A stretch of DNA of 13,273 nt, taken from the NCBI GenBank assembly GCA_964496975.1, contig CAZCBN010000084.1, positions 1 to 13,273 on the forward strand. The letters run 5' to 3'. The notes below the pieces were generated by a model. That model had not been told where the DNA came from, did no database searches, and saw nothing but the letters and a program-made list of their open reading frames with translations. This DNA comes from CAZCBN01 sp964496975. GTDB taxonomy: Bacteria; Planctomycetota; Phycisphaerae; Phycisphaerales; UBA1924. Positions within the stretch are counted from its first letter, which is position 1, and each line of letters opens with the position of its first letter. The position numbers and the translations under genes are program-made. Below, one piece after another: positions 1 through 6,679 of the stretch.

Positions 1-606
1 CCCCGCACCATCCACCCCGCCGCGGGCCACGCGCACGCCCAGCACCCAGCCCCCCCGCCCGCCACCGTCCGCCCCTCCCGCGCACCCACCGCCGCCGCGG
101 CGCTCGTCGCCCCGCTCCCGATCGCCGCCGACGCCTCGCTCACCACGTTCCAGCTTGGCCCCGCCCCAGCGCCAAGCGCCGCCCCATCGCCCCGAACTCC
201 CGAGCCGCCCGGTCGCCCCGGCCCCAACCCCGGCCCCAACCCCAGCCCCGGAAGCGTCTGGGCCCGCCGCGGCCTGCCTCACCCGGCGGACCTCCTCCGC
301 GCGTCCCGTGCCCACGCCCCCGGCGCCGCCCCCGCCGAGCCCCACGCCATCTACCTCACCGACGAGGGCGACGCCGTCGCCTTCACCATCGACGCCAACG
401 GCCACGAATCCCTCCACGTCCTCGCCGTCCGCGACCTCTCCCCCGACTTCAACCGCGACGGCCGGGTCGACCGGGCCGACCTCGCCGCCTTCGCCCTCGC
501 CTTCACCGACGCCGACCCCCGCGCCGACGCCGACGCCGACGGCCTCCACACCGCCACCGACACCGACCGCTTCACCGAGGCCTGGGCCGCCCAAGCCACT
601 CCCTGA
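1..606 (+). CDS. C-terminal part of a secreted protein with dockerin-like EF-hand repeats (5' end outside window)
   Basis: Frame 1 is open from the first base to the TGA at 604-606, giving 201 residues with no start inside the window. The visible part begins with about 110 residues of Pro/Ala-rich linker, including a short GPNPGPNPSPG repeat. A small ordered stretch ending in YLTDEGDAVAFTIDANG follows. The tail has two Ca-binding-loop-like repeats: DFNRDGRVDRADLAAF at residues 149-164, and an Asp-rich second copy (ADADADGLHTATDTDRFTEAW) from about residue 175 to 195. This paired D-x-N-x-D-G-x-V-D arrangement at a C-terminus is typical of dockerin type I-like domains on planctomycete secreted proteins, where it often serves as an attachment or calcium-binding module. 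The catalytic or structural part lies upstream and cannot be named. Frame choice rests on the EF-hand motif and the strong C-ending codon pattern shared with the next genes. Confidence 0.8.
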   Translation, partial: PRTIHPAAGHAHAQHPAPPPATVRPSRAPTAAAALVAPLPIAADASLTTFQLGPAPAPSAAPSPRTPEPPGRPGPNPGPNPSPGSVWARRGLPHPADLLRASRAHAPGAAPAEPHAIYLTDEGDAVAFTIDANGHESLHVLAVRDLSPDFNRDGRVDRADLAAFALAFTDADPRADADADGLHTATDTDRFTEAWAAQATP

Positions 607-707
607 ACCGCAGCCACCCGCTGCAAGCCCCACGACTCTGGATCAACACCCCGCCGCAGCCAAGCCACCCCGACGCCGCGCAAGTCCAGCCCGCCCCCCC
701 AATCCGC

Positions 708-721
708 CGATCGTACGATCG
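708..721. promoter_or_regulatory. 14-bp perfect palindrome containing a TACGAT -10-like box before mrdA
   Basis: CGATCGTACGATCG at 708-721 equals its own reverse complement. It contains TACGAT (714-719), which fits a TANNNT -10 box and lies 10 nt upstream of the ATG at 730. No Shine-Dalgarno sequence precedes that ATG. Transcription starting about 7 nt after the box would give a leader of only a few bases. The site could be an operator overlapping a promoter, or simply two GATC-containing words by chance. The rest of 607-707 shows nothing recognisable. Confidence 0.4.
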
Positions 722-729
722 TGCCGCGC

Positions 730-3132
730 ATGCTCGGTGTTGTCCGTCGCCTTCTCCCCTCGATGTTTCATCGGCGGCTTCTGCTCGTCGGCGGTGCCGT
801 GGTCCTCAGCAGCGTCGCCCTCTCCTTCCGCCTCGGCCACCTCACCCTCACCGAGGGCGACCGCCACCTCGCCGACGCCCGCGCAAAGCTCGTCCGCCGC
901 GCCTGGGTCCCCACGGTCCGGGGCAGCATCCTCGACCGTCGCGGCCGCGTCCTCGCCGCAGACCGGCCCGCCTACGCCGTCGTCGTGGACTACGCCGTCC
1001 TCGCCGGCCGCTGGCCCGCCCAGCACGCCGCCGCCGCGGCCAGGCAGGCCGCCGGCGAGCGCTGGGCCGACCTCTCCGCGGCCCAGCGCCGCGACCTGAC
1101 ACGCCGCGCCGAAGACCTCCTCACCCGGCACGTCCAGGGCCTCTGGCGACGCCTCGCGCCCCTCGTGGCCGAGCCCGAGGCCGCCCTCGCCGCCCGCGCC
1201 GGCGAGATCGTCCGCCGCGTCGAGGCCATGCACGCCACCCTCACCGACGCCCGCCGCCGCGCCGAGCTGGACGACCGCGCCCGCCGCGGCCTCTCCCTCA
1301 CCGAGTCGGACCGCCGCGCCGTCAACGCCCGCGCCGCCGCCCCCATCGCCGAACAGCGCACCCCTCACCCCATCCTCCAGGGCCTCGACGACCAGACCGG
1401 CTTCCAGCTCGCCCGCGACCTGGACCGACAGGTCACCCTCCGACTGGGCGAAGACTTCCCCGAGCCCGTCACCCTCCCCTTCCTCCCGGGCCTCGCCCTC
1501 CAAGACTCCACCGAACGCCTCCACCCCTTCGGCCAGCTCATCGTCACCCTCGACGGCACCACCCTCCCCGGCCCCGCACGTTCCGAAGGCCCGGTCCAGC
1601 ACGAGGTCACCGGCGTCGGCGCCAACCTCCTCGGCGCCATGCGCGACAAGGTCTTCGCCGAAGACATCGACCGACGCAACGCCGCCCTCGCCGCCTCCCC
1701 GGCCCTCCGCGACGCCGCCATGGACGACGCCGGAAACGACCGCGGCGCCTACTTCCCCTCCGACCGCGTCGGCCACACCGGCGTCGAGGCCTCCCTCGAG
1801 CCCACCCTCCGAGGCCTCCGCGGCCTCCGCACCCAGCGGCTCGACACCGGCGAGGCCGTCGAGCTCCCCGCCCAGCCCGGCCGCGACGTCACCCTCACCA
1901 TCGACGCCAACCTCCAGGCCCGCCTCCGCGCCGTCCTCGACCCCCGCCTGGGCCTCGCCGCCGTCCAGCCCTGGCACGAGAACGAGTCCCTCCCCGTCGG
2001 CTCCCCCCTCGCCTGCGGCCTCGTCGTCCTTGAGATCGACACGGGCGACATCCTCGCCCTCGTCTCCACCCCCTCCCCCGAAGACCTCGAAGACCCCGAC
2101 AACCCGCCCACCTGGGTCGATGACCCATGGGTCCATCGCGCCATCGCCAAGCCCTACCCGCCCGGCTCCATCGCCAAAGCCCTCATGCTCCCCGAGGCCG
2201 TCACGCGCGGCGTCCACACCCTCAACGCCGGCATCCGCTGCACGGGCCACCTTCTCCCAAACCGCCCCGACCTCTTCCGCTGTTGGGTCTACAAGCGGTA
2301 CAACCGCACCCACGGCGTTGCCGGCGAGCCCGTCCGCGCCGCCGAGTCCCTCATGGTCTCCTGCAACATCTTCTACTACACCCTGGGCCAGCGCCTCGGC
2401 CCCACCGGCGTCGCCGCCGCCTACCAGGACTTCGGCCTCGGAGAGCCCTTCAACCTCGGCGTCGGCCCCGAATGGCCCGGCCACGTCGGCCCCACCACAG
2501 GCCCGGGCGACGGCACCGACCTCCAGATCGCCGACGGCATCCTCATGGCCATGGGACAGGGCCCCGTCACCTGGACCCCCCTCCACGCCGCAGACGCCTA
2601 CGCCACCCTCGCCCGCGGCGGCGTCCGCATCCGCCCCCGCATCGTCCGCGACGGCTCCGCCCCAGACATCCGCGAGCTCAACCTCCGCCAAGACGCCATC
2701 GACGCCGCCCTTGAGGGCCTCCACCTCTCCGTCAACGACCCCCGCGGCACCGGCTCCACCGTCGCCATCGAGGGCGAACGCGTCCAGCTCTTCGACATCC
2801 CCGGCGTCCACGTCTGGGGAAAAACCGGCACCGCCGAGGCCCCCGACCTCCGCCACGACCCCGACGGCCCCGAGGGCCCCGCCCCCCCGCAAACCGTCCG
2901 CACCGGCGACCACGCCTGGTTCGTCATCCTCGCCGGCCCCGAGGGCGAACGGCCCACCCTCGCCCTGAGCCTCATCGTGGAATACGGCGGCAGCGGCGGC
3001 AAAGTCGCCGGCCCCCTCGCCGCCCAGGCCCTCCGCGCCTGCCTCGCCGAGGGCTTCATCACCCCCGCCGCACCCGTCGCCAGCGCCGCCCGTCCCTCGC
3101 GCGCCGCGACGCGCCCTTCACCCCCCCAATGA
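730..3132 (+). CDS. mrdA: Penicillin-binding protein 2, class B peptidoglycan DD-transpeptidase (elongasome)
   Basis: This is an inner-membrane transpeptidase that cross-links peptidoglycan during side-wall growth, working with the RodA polymerase encoded next to it. Numbered from the ATG at 730 (800 aa), residues 17-33 form one membrane anchor after a basic start. RGSILDRRGRVLA at 64-76 is the conserved class B dimerisation-domain motif. The transpeptidase domain has all three active-site motifs: S480-I-A-K483 (acyl-enzyme serine in PPGSIAK), S544-C-N546 and K698-T-G-T. The AMGQG...TPLHAADAYATLARGG segment is also typical. A GTG at 721 could add three residues. I prefer 730 because of the ATG and the TACGAT box at 714-719. 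The protein is longer than the usual 600-650 residues, mainly through an Ala/Arg-rich, probably helical insertion at about 100-200 and a Pro/Ala/Arg-rich tail. It overlaps rodA by 4 nt (ATGA). Confidence 0.93.
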   Translation: MLGVVRRLLPSMFHRRLLLVGGAVVLSSVALSFRLGHLTLTEGDRHLADARAKLVRRAWVPTVRGSILDRRGRVLAADRPAYAVVVDYAVLAGRWPAQHAAAAARQAAGERWADLSAAQRRDLTRRAEDLLTRHVQGLWRRLAPLVAEPEAALAARAGEIVRRVEAMHATLTDARRRAELDDRARRGLSLTESDRRAVNARAAAPIAEQRTPHPILQGLDDQTGFQLARDLDRQVTLRLGEDFPEPVTLPFLPGLALQDSTERLHPFGQLIVTLDGTTLPGPARSEGPVQHEVTGVGANLLGAMRDKVFAEDIDRRNAALAASPALRDAAMDDAGNDRGAYFPSDRVGHTGVEASLEPTLRGLRGLRTQRLDTGEAVELPAQPGRDVTLTIDANLQARLRAVLDPRLGLAAVQPWHENESLPVGSPLACGLVVLEIDTGDILALVSTPSPEDLEDPDNPPTWVDDPWVHRAIAKPYPPGSIAKALMLPEAVTRGVHTLNAGIRCTGHLLPNRPDLFRCWVYKRYNRTHGVAGEPVRAAESLMVSCNIFYYTLGQRLGPTGVAAAYQDFGLGEPFNLGVGPEWPGHVGPTTGPGDGTDLQIADGILMAMGQGPVTWTPLHAADAYATLARGGVRIRPRIVRDGSAPDIRELNLRQDAIDAALEGLHLSVNDPRGTGSTVAIEGERVQLFDIPGVHVWGKTGTAEAPDLRHDPDGPEGPAPPQTVRTGDHAWFVILAGPEGERPTLALSLIVEYGGSGGKVAGPLAAQALRACLAEGFITPAAPVASAARPSRAATRPSPPQ

Positions 3133-4367
3133 CCGCCTTCTCCTTCAACATCCTCGACATCCTCCGCGGCGGGCCCCGCACCGGCCGCTCCGGCGCCATC
3201 ATCGACGTCGCAACCCCCGCCTGGCTCTGCGTTCTCGCCGCCCTGGGCCTCACCGCGCTGGGCGTCCTCGCGATCGACCTGGGCGAGTTCGGCCAACCCG
3301 TCGCCGCCGACCTGGGCCCCCTCGCCCTGCGTCAGCTCGTCTTCGGCTTCATCGGCCTGTTCGCCGCCGCTACCATCGCCCTGCCGCACTTCCGGCTCAT
3401 CGGCGCCTTCAGCTGGGCATTGCTCGCCGTCACCGTGCTGCTGCTGGTCTTCCTGCTCCTGCCCTTCATCCCCACCTCCATCGTCCGCCCGCGCAACGGC
3501 GCCCGCGCCTGGATCGACCTGGGCGTCATGGACTTCCAGCCCGCCGAGCTCGCGAAGATCGCCTGGGTCCTCGCCGTCGCGCGGTTCCTGCGCTACCGCG
3601 CCACGCACCGCAAGTTCACCGGCCTCGTCCTCCCGGGCCTCATCACCGCTGTCCCCGTGGGCCTCATCACGCTGCAGCCCGACCTCGGCACGGCCCTCAT
3701 GTTCCTGCCAAGCCTCTTCGCCGTGCTGCTCGCCGCGGGCGCGCGCCTCCGGCACCTCACGATCATCGTGCTCGTCGCCGCCACCGCCGGCCCCGCCGCC
3801 TACCCGCTCCTGAAGCCCCACCAAAAAACCCGCATCATCGCCATGCTCAAGCAGATCCAGGGCGACACCTCCACCGCGCAGGACATCAACTTCCAGAGCT
3901 ACACCGCCCAGACCCTCATCGGCGCCGGCCGCGCCACCGGCATGCCCGAAGACGCCGCCCGCGCGCTCATCCAGTACAACCGCCTCCCCGAGCGCCACAA
4001 CGACATGATCTACGCCGTCGTGTGCGCGCGCTACGGCATGCTCGGCGGCGTCGCGCTGCTCGCCCTCTTCGCCCTCTGGCTCCTCGGCGCCTGGCTCACC
4101 GCCGCGACCTCCCGAGAGCCGCAGGGCCGCCTCATCGCCGTGGGCCTCTCGGGCTTCGTCGCCGCCCAGGTCTTTGTCAACGTCGGCATGAACCTGGGCG
4201 TCCTCCCCATCGTCGGCATCACCCTCCCCTTCGTCAGCTACGGCGGCTCCAGCCTCGTCGCCTCGTGGATCATGACCGGCCTCATCCTCAACGTCGGCCT
4301 CCACCCCGTCCGCCCGCCCTACCGCCATTCCTTTGAGTACGGTGACGGCGATGAAAGATCCGCGTGA
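3129..4367 (+). CDS. rodA: RodA, SEDS-family peptidoglycan glycosyltransferase
   Basis: RodA is a polytopic membrane enzyme that polymerises lipid II into glycan strands in the elongasome, paired with PBP2. The 412-residue product has about ten hydrophobic segments, the first at about 32-50. SEDS hallmarks are present in order: the RAWIDLGVMDFQPAELAK motif (Q137, P138, E140, K143), ERHNDMIYAV with D292 at the position of the catalytic Asp of RodA/FtsW, and the family signature MNLGVLPIVGITLPFVSYGG starting at residue 354. Its ATG overlaps the mrdA stop (ATGA), which implies translational coupling, and no Shine-Dalgarno sequence is visible. I choose RodA over FtsW because it follows a PBP2-type protein and no division genes (murG, ftsQ, ftsZ) are nearby. 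By sequence alone the two are hard to separate. Confidence 0.92.
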   Translation: MTAFSFNILDILRGGPRTGRSGAIIDVATPAWLCVLAALGLTALGVLAIDLGEFGQPVAADLGPLALRQLVFGFIGLFAAATIALPHFRLIGAFSWALLAVTVLLLVFLLLPFIPTSIVRPRNGARAWIDLGVMDFQPAELAKIAWVLAVARFLRYRATHRKFTGLVLPGLITAVPVGLITLQPDLGTALMFLPSLFAVLLAAGARLRHLTIIVLVAATAGPAAYPLLKPHQKTRIIAMLKQIQGDTSTAQDINFQSYTAQTLIGAGRATGMPEDAARALIQYNRLPERHNDMIYAVVCARYGMLGGVALLALFALWLLGAWLTAATSREPQGRLIAVGLSGFVAAQVFVNVGMNLGVLPIVGITLPFVSYGGSSLVASWIMTGLILNVGLHPVRPPYRHSFEYGDGDERSA

Positions 4368-5355
4368 CCGCCTCCCCCCCTCCCGCAAGCCCACCTCCCG
4401 AAGCCGCCCAAAGCCCCCCGGCCCACCAGGCCAACGCCCCGCTCGAAAAAAGCCCGCACCCGCCGCCCGCGCGCGCCAGCCCGCGGCCCGTGCCTCGCTC
4501 AACCTCCCCCGCGGCGTCGCGCCCCTCCCCGCGCCCCCCTGGTTCGAGCCCCGCGCCGCCGAGTTCGGCGTCACCTTTGACCCAGGCGACATCGAACGCC
4601 TGGGCCGCTATCTCGCCCTGCTCCTCGCCGCCAACGAACAGATGAACCTCACCGCCGTGCGCGACGCCGAGCCCGCCTGGGAGCGGCACCTGCTCGACGC
4701 CGTCACCCTCTTGCCCATCCTCGCCGAGGCCGCGCCCGAGGACCCCGCGCAGCCCCTGCGCGTCATCGACGTCGGCACCGGCGGCGGCGTGCCCGGCGTC
4801 CCCCTCGCCGTCTGCATGCCCGCGGCCCGATTCACCCTCATGGACGCCACCGAGAAAAAGTGCGCGTTCCTCGACCACGTCGCGAGCGAGCTGGGCCTCG
4901 CAAACCTCCGCGTCGTGTGCGCACGCGCCGAGGAGGCGGGCCACTTCCGCGGCGACAAGGTCAACACCGCCGGCGTCTCGCACCGCGAGAACGCCCTGCG
5001 CGAGTCCTTTGACGTCGGCGTCGCCCGCGCCGTCGGACGGCTCGCCACGCTCGTGGAGCTGGTCAGCCCCTTCGTCCGCATCGGCGGGCTCTGCGCGCTC
5101 ACCAAGGGCGAGAAGGCCGACGAAGAACTCGCCGAGGCCAAGCAGGCCCTGCACCTGCTGCACCTCGCCCACGCCGGCACGGTGGAAACACCCACGGGCC
5201 GCGTCGTCGTGCTCGAAAAACTCCGCAGCACGCCCAAGGCCTACCCCCGCGGCGACGGCGAGCCCAAGCGATCGCCGCTGGGCGTGGAGAAGCCCAACCC
5301 GGACCGGAGCGATCCCGAAAAGCCCCGCACCCGGCGGCCCAACGCCGGCGCCTAG
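4351..5355 (+). CDS. rsmG: RsmG, 16S rRNA (guanine-527-N7)-methyltransferase with extended N-terminus
   Basis: RsmG uses SAM to methylate N7 of G527 in the 16S rRNA 530 loop. Numbered from the ATG at 4351 (334 aa), family motifs are N99-L-T-A-V with H113 and D116, the SAM loop VIDVGTGGGVPGVP at 138-151, ARAVGRLATLVEL from about 225, ALTKG, and the C-terminal TPKAYPR...PKRSPL segment at 294-310. The usual protein is about 210 residues. Here a basic, Pro/Arg/Lys-rich extension of about 55 residues precedes the fold, an extra loop of about 20 residues lies before the ARAV motif, and a charged tail follows the fold. In-frame alternative starts are TTG 4333 and GTG 4342. The start lies inside rodA (17-nt overlap), so it is probably coupled to it. 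The partnership with cell-wall genes looks positional rather than functional. Confidence 0.9.
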   Translation: MKDPRDRLPPSRKPTSRSRPKPPGPPGQRPARKKPAPAARARQPAARASLNLPRGVAPLPAPPWFEPRAAEFGVTFDPGDIERLGRYLALLLAANEQMNLTAVRDAEPAWERHLLDAVTLLPILAEAAPEDPAQPLRVIDVGTGGGVPGVPLAVCMPAARFTLMDATEKKCAFLDHVASELGLANLRVVCARAEEAGHFRGDKVNTAGVSHRENALRESFDVGVARAVGRLATLVELVSPFVRIGGLCALTKGEKADEELAEAKQALHLLHLAHAGTVETPTGRVVVLEKLRSTPKAYPRGDGEPKRSPLGVEKPNPDRSDPEKPRTRRPNAGA

Positions 5356-5383
5356 CCCGGGCCGCGGCGTGTGCGCGCGCCGC

Positions 5384-5389
5384 TACGCT
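5384..5389 (+). promoter_or_regulatory. TACGCT -10-like box six bases before the methyltransferase ATG
   Basis: TACGCT fits TANNNT and ends 6 nt before the ATG at 5396. No Shine-Dalgarno-like purine run occurs in the 40-nt gap after rsmG. This geometry would give a leaderless mRNA. No convincing -35 element is seen. Confidence 0.3.
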
Positions 5390-5395
5390 CGCCGC

Positions 5396-6025
5396 ATGGC
5401 GATGCGCTTCCTGTGCGAGTTTCTGAGAAACCCCGTCGCGACCGCCGCGGTGGCGCCCAGCTCGCAGGCGCTCGCGCGGCGCATGCTGGAGGGCGTGGAC
5501 CTCGCCCGCGCGCGCACCATCGTCGAGTACGGCCCGGGCACGGGCGTCTTCAGCCGGGCCGTGTGCCGGGCGCTGCAGGCGGCCGGCAACACCGAGGCGC
5601 GGTTCGTCGCGCTGGAGCTCAACGCGCGCATGGCCGCGGCGCTGCGCACCGACCTGCCGCGGGCCGAGGTGCACCACGCCAACGCCGACGACGTGGAGCA
5701 GATCCTCGGCTCGGGCGCGGGGAGCGTGGACTTCATCCTGAGCGGCCTGGGCTGGCCCTCGCTGCCCGCGGGCCTGCGGCGTCGGCTGCTGGAGCGCACG
5801 CACCGGCTCCTGAAGCCGGGGGGGGAGTTCCGCACGTTCGGCTACCACATCGGCCTGACGATGGCGGGGGCGTGGGACTTCCGCCGGACGGTTCGGGGGC
5901 TGTTTGACGAGGTGTCGATCTCGCCGGTCGTGTGGGGCAACATCCCGCCGGCGTTTGTCTACCGCTGTCGAAAGGTCGGCTTGGCGCACCCAACCGGGGA
6001 ACAAACATCGGGCCGACCGGGTTGA
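5396..6025 (+). CDS. SAM-dependent methyltransferase, phospholipid N-methyltransferase-like (COG3963 type)
   Basis: The 209-residue product is a small class I Rossmann methyltransferase. It starts FLCEFLRNPVATAAVAPSSQALARRM (residues 5-30), the FL-x-NP-x-AVAPSS opening seen in bacterial phospholipid N-methyltransferase-like proteins. Motif I is IVEYGPGTGVF at 42-52, with the acidic ligand E74 in ALELN. Motif IV is DFILSGLGWPSLP at 112-124, motif post-IV is LLKPGGEFRTFGY, and the end is SPVVWGNIPPAFVYRC. The known relatives methylate phosphatidylethanolamine or similar lipids. The exact substrate here is inference, and a ubiquinone- or rRNA-type substrate cannot be excluded. I use the ATG at 5396 (5402 is an alternative). 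The open frame continues upstream only as an out-of-frame overlap with rsmG. Third-position G is commoner here than in the preceding genes. Confidence 0.82.
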   Translation: MAMRFLCEFLRNPVATAAVAPSSQALARRMLEGVDLARARTIVEYGPGTGVFSRAVCRALQAAGNTEARFVALELNARMAAALRTDLPRAEVHHANADDVEQILGSGAGSVDFILSGLGWPSLPAGLRRRLLERTHRLLKPGGEFRTFGYHIGLTMAGAWDFRRTVRGLFDEVSISPVVWGNIPPAFVYRCRKVGLAHPTGEQTSGRPG

Positions 6026-6050
6026 CCCGGGGGCGGTCTTGCTCGATAGT
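6022..6050 (+). promoter_or_regulatory. Candidate -35/-10 promoter before the first cysteine-rich gene
   Basis: TTGACC (6022-6027, five of six matches to TTGACA) is followed after 17 nt by GATAGT (6045-6050, four of six matches to TATAAT). Predicted initiation near 6057 would leave only about four bases before the ATG at 6061. The -35 element overlaps the stop codon of the methyltransferase gene. Confidence 0.4.
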
Positions 6051-6060
6051 GATGCTGGCA

Positions 6061-6519
6061 ATGCGAACACGGGCCTTGGCCATCTTGCTCGCGATTCTTG
6101 TGGCGGCTGCCCCGCTGGTGGGGTGGCGGCCCTGCGCGCTGCACGTGGCGCAGTGCGGCGGGTCGGCGACGCCCGCATCGGCCCTGGTCATGGTGACCGC
6201 GGCCGACGCCGGCGCGGCCGCCAGCGCCCGGAAGCCCGCCTGTCCGCTCTGCGGGCCGGGCGATGCTCGCGCCGCGGCGGCCGATCGCCCCGCGTGCGCG
6301 ACGGCCGAGGACGGCTCTGTGCCCGCACCGGATGAGGGCGGCGGTTGCTGCGGCACGTCGCAGTCCTGCCGCTGCGGCACGGCGCACGCGCTGGTGGCCC
6401 CTGCCTTGGTTGAGTGTCTCGGTCTGGCGCCGCAGGCCTGCGGCGCGCGCACGGACGCGGCGTTGCACGCGGCCTCACGCTCGCTCGAGACGCCGACGCC
6501 CCCTCCGAACCGGGCCTGA
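6061..6519 (+). CDS. Small exported cysteine-rich protein, unknown family
   Basis: From the ATG at 6061 the product is 152 residues. Residues 1-22 (basic MRTR followed by ALAILLAILVAAAPLVG) look like a signal peptide or single membrane anchor, so the rest should be outside the cytoplasm. The mature part has 11 cysteines: C25 and C32 around a His (CALHVAQC), CPLC at 61-64, C79, the pair C96-C97, C103-R-C105, C119 and C127. GGGCCGTSQSCRCGTAH at 93-109 looks like a metal- or disulfide-forming cluster. An ATG at 6052 would add three residues, and the frame is open further upstream but there it overlaps the methyltransferase. No Shine-Dalgarno sequence is present. The next gene is also cysteine-rich, so a shared metal or redox role is a reasonable guess. 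I do not recognise the family. Confidence 0.62.
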   Translation: MRTRALAILLAILVAAAPLVGWRPCALHVAQCGGSATPASALVMVTAADAGAAASARKPACPLCGPGDARAAAADRPACATAEDGSVPAPDEGGGCCGTSQSCRCGTAHALVAPALVECLGLAPQACGARTDAALHAASRSLETPTPPPNRA

Positions 6520-6528
6520 ACGCCGTGC

Positions 6529-6566
6529 CCCGCCCCTCGCCGTGTCGAGGCGTGGCGGGTTCTCTT
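6529..6566 (+). terminator. Possible intrinsic terminator after the first cysteine-rich gene
   Basis: An imperfect hairpin starts 9 nt after the stop codon. CCCGCC (6529-6534) pairs with GGCGGG (6554-6559), and CCTCG (6535-6539) pairs with CGAGG (6546-6550), with a 6-nt loop and a 3-nt bulge. TTCTCTT follows. The U-tract is interrupted, so this could be a weak terminator or just a GC-rich fold. Confidence 0.35.
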
Positions 6567-6633
6567 GGCGGACGCGCGGCTGTGGCGCGTTCGCGCGGTG
6601 TTCCCTGTGTGACCTGATTCTGTGGTTTTTTCA

Positions 6634-6663
6634 CGCCGTCGCGCGGTGCGCTGCGCGACGGTG
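6634..6663 (+). promoter_or_regulatory. RNA hairpin in the 5' leader of the metallothionein-like gene
   Basis: CCGTCGCGC (6636-6644) is perfectly complementary to GCGCGACGG (6653-6661). One G-U pair and one more C-G pair extend the stem to 11 bp around an 8-nt loop. It sits between a run of six T (6626-6631) and the Shine-Dalgarno sequence at 6667-6673, only 3 nt from the latter. That position could affect translation or mRNA stability. No known riboswitch is recognised. Confidence 0.45.
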
Positions 6664-6666
6664 CCC

Positions 6667-6673
6667 GAAGGAG
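6667..6673 (+). promoter_or_regulatory. Strong Shine-Dalgarno sequence fixing the start at 6680
   Basis: GAAGGAG ends 6 nt before ATG 6680. It is one of only a few good ribosome binding sites in the window, and it excludes the longer open frame that begins far upstream. Confidence 0.75.
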
Positions 6674-6679
6674 TTTCTC

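Noticed and set aside
200..260. GPNP-coding short repeat as a DNA repeat element
   Set aside because: It is in frame within the Pro-rich linker of the dockerin-like protein and is best explained as linker coding sequence.
643..2913. A 756-codon open frame on the minus strand opposite mrdA
   Set aside because: It is an antisense shadow of GC-rich codons. The translation is a Gly/Ala/Glu/Asp-rich low-complexity sequence without domains, while the plus strand has all three PBP2 active-site motifs.
2598..4592. A 664-codon minus-strand open frame opposite the end of mrdA and rodA
   Set aside because: Composition is Gly/Glu/Asp/Ala-rich without motifs, and it spans several well-supported plus-strand genes.
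5009..5395. Upstream extension of the methyltransferase gene into rsmG
   Set aside because: The extension is a low-complexity shadow of rsmG. The methyltransferase family normally starts at the FL-x-NP segment, matching ATG 5396.
6263..6679. N-terminal extension of the metallothionein-like gene to an upstream start
   Set aside because: The extra sequence is Arg/Pro-rich, overlaps the first cysteine-rich gene out of frame, and a near-perfect Shine-Dalgarno sequence marks 6680 instead.
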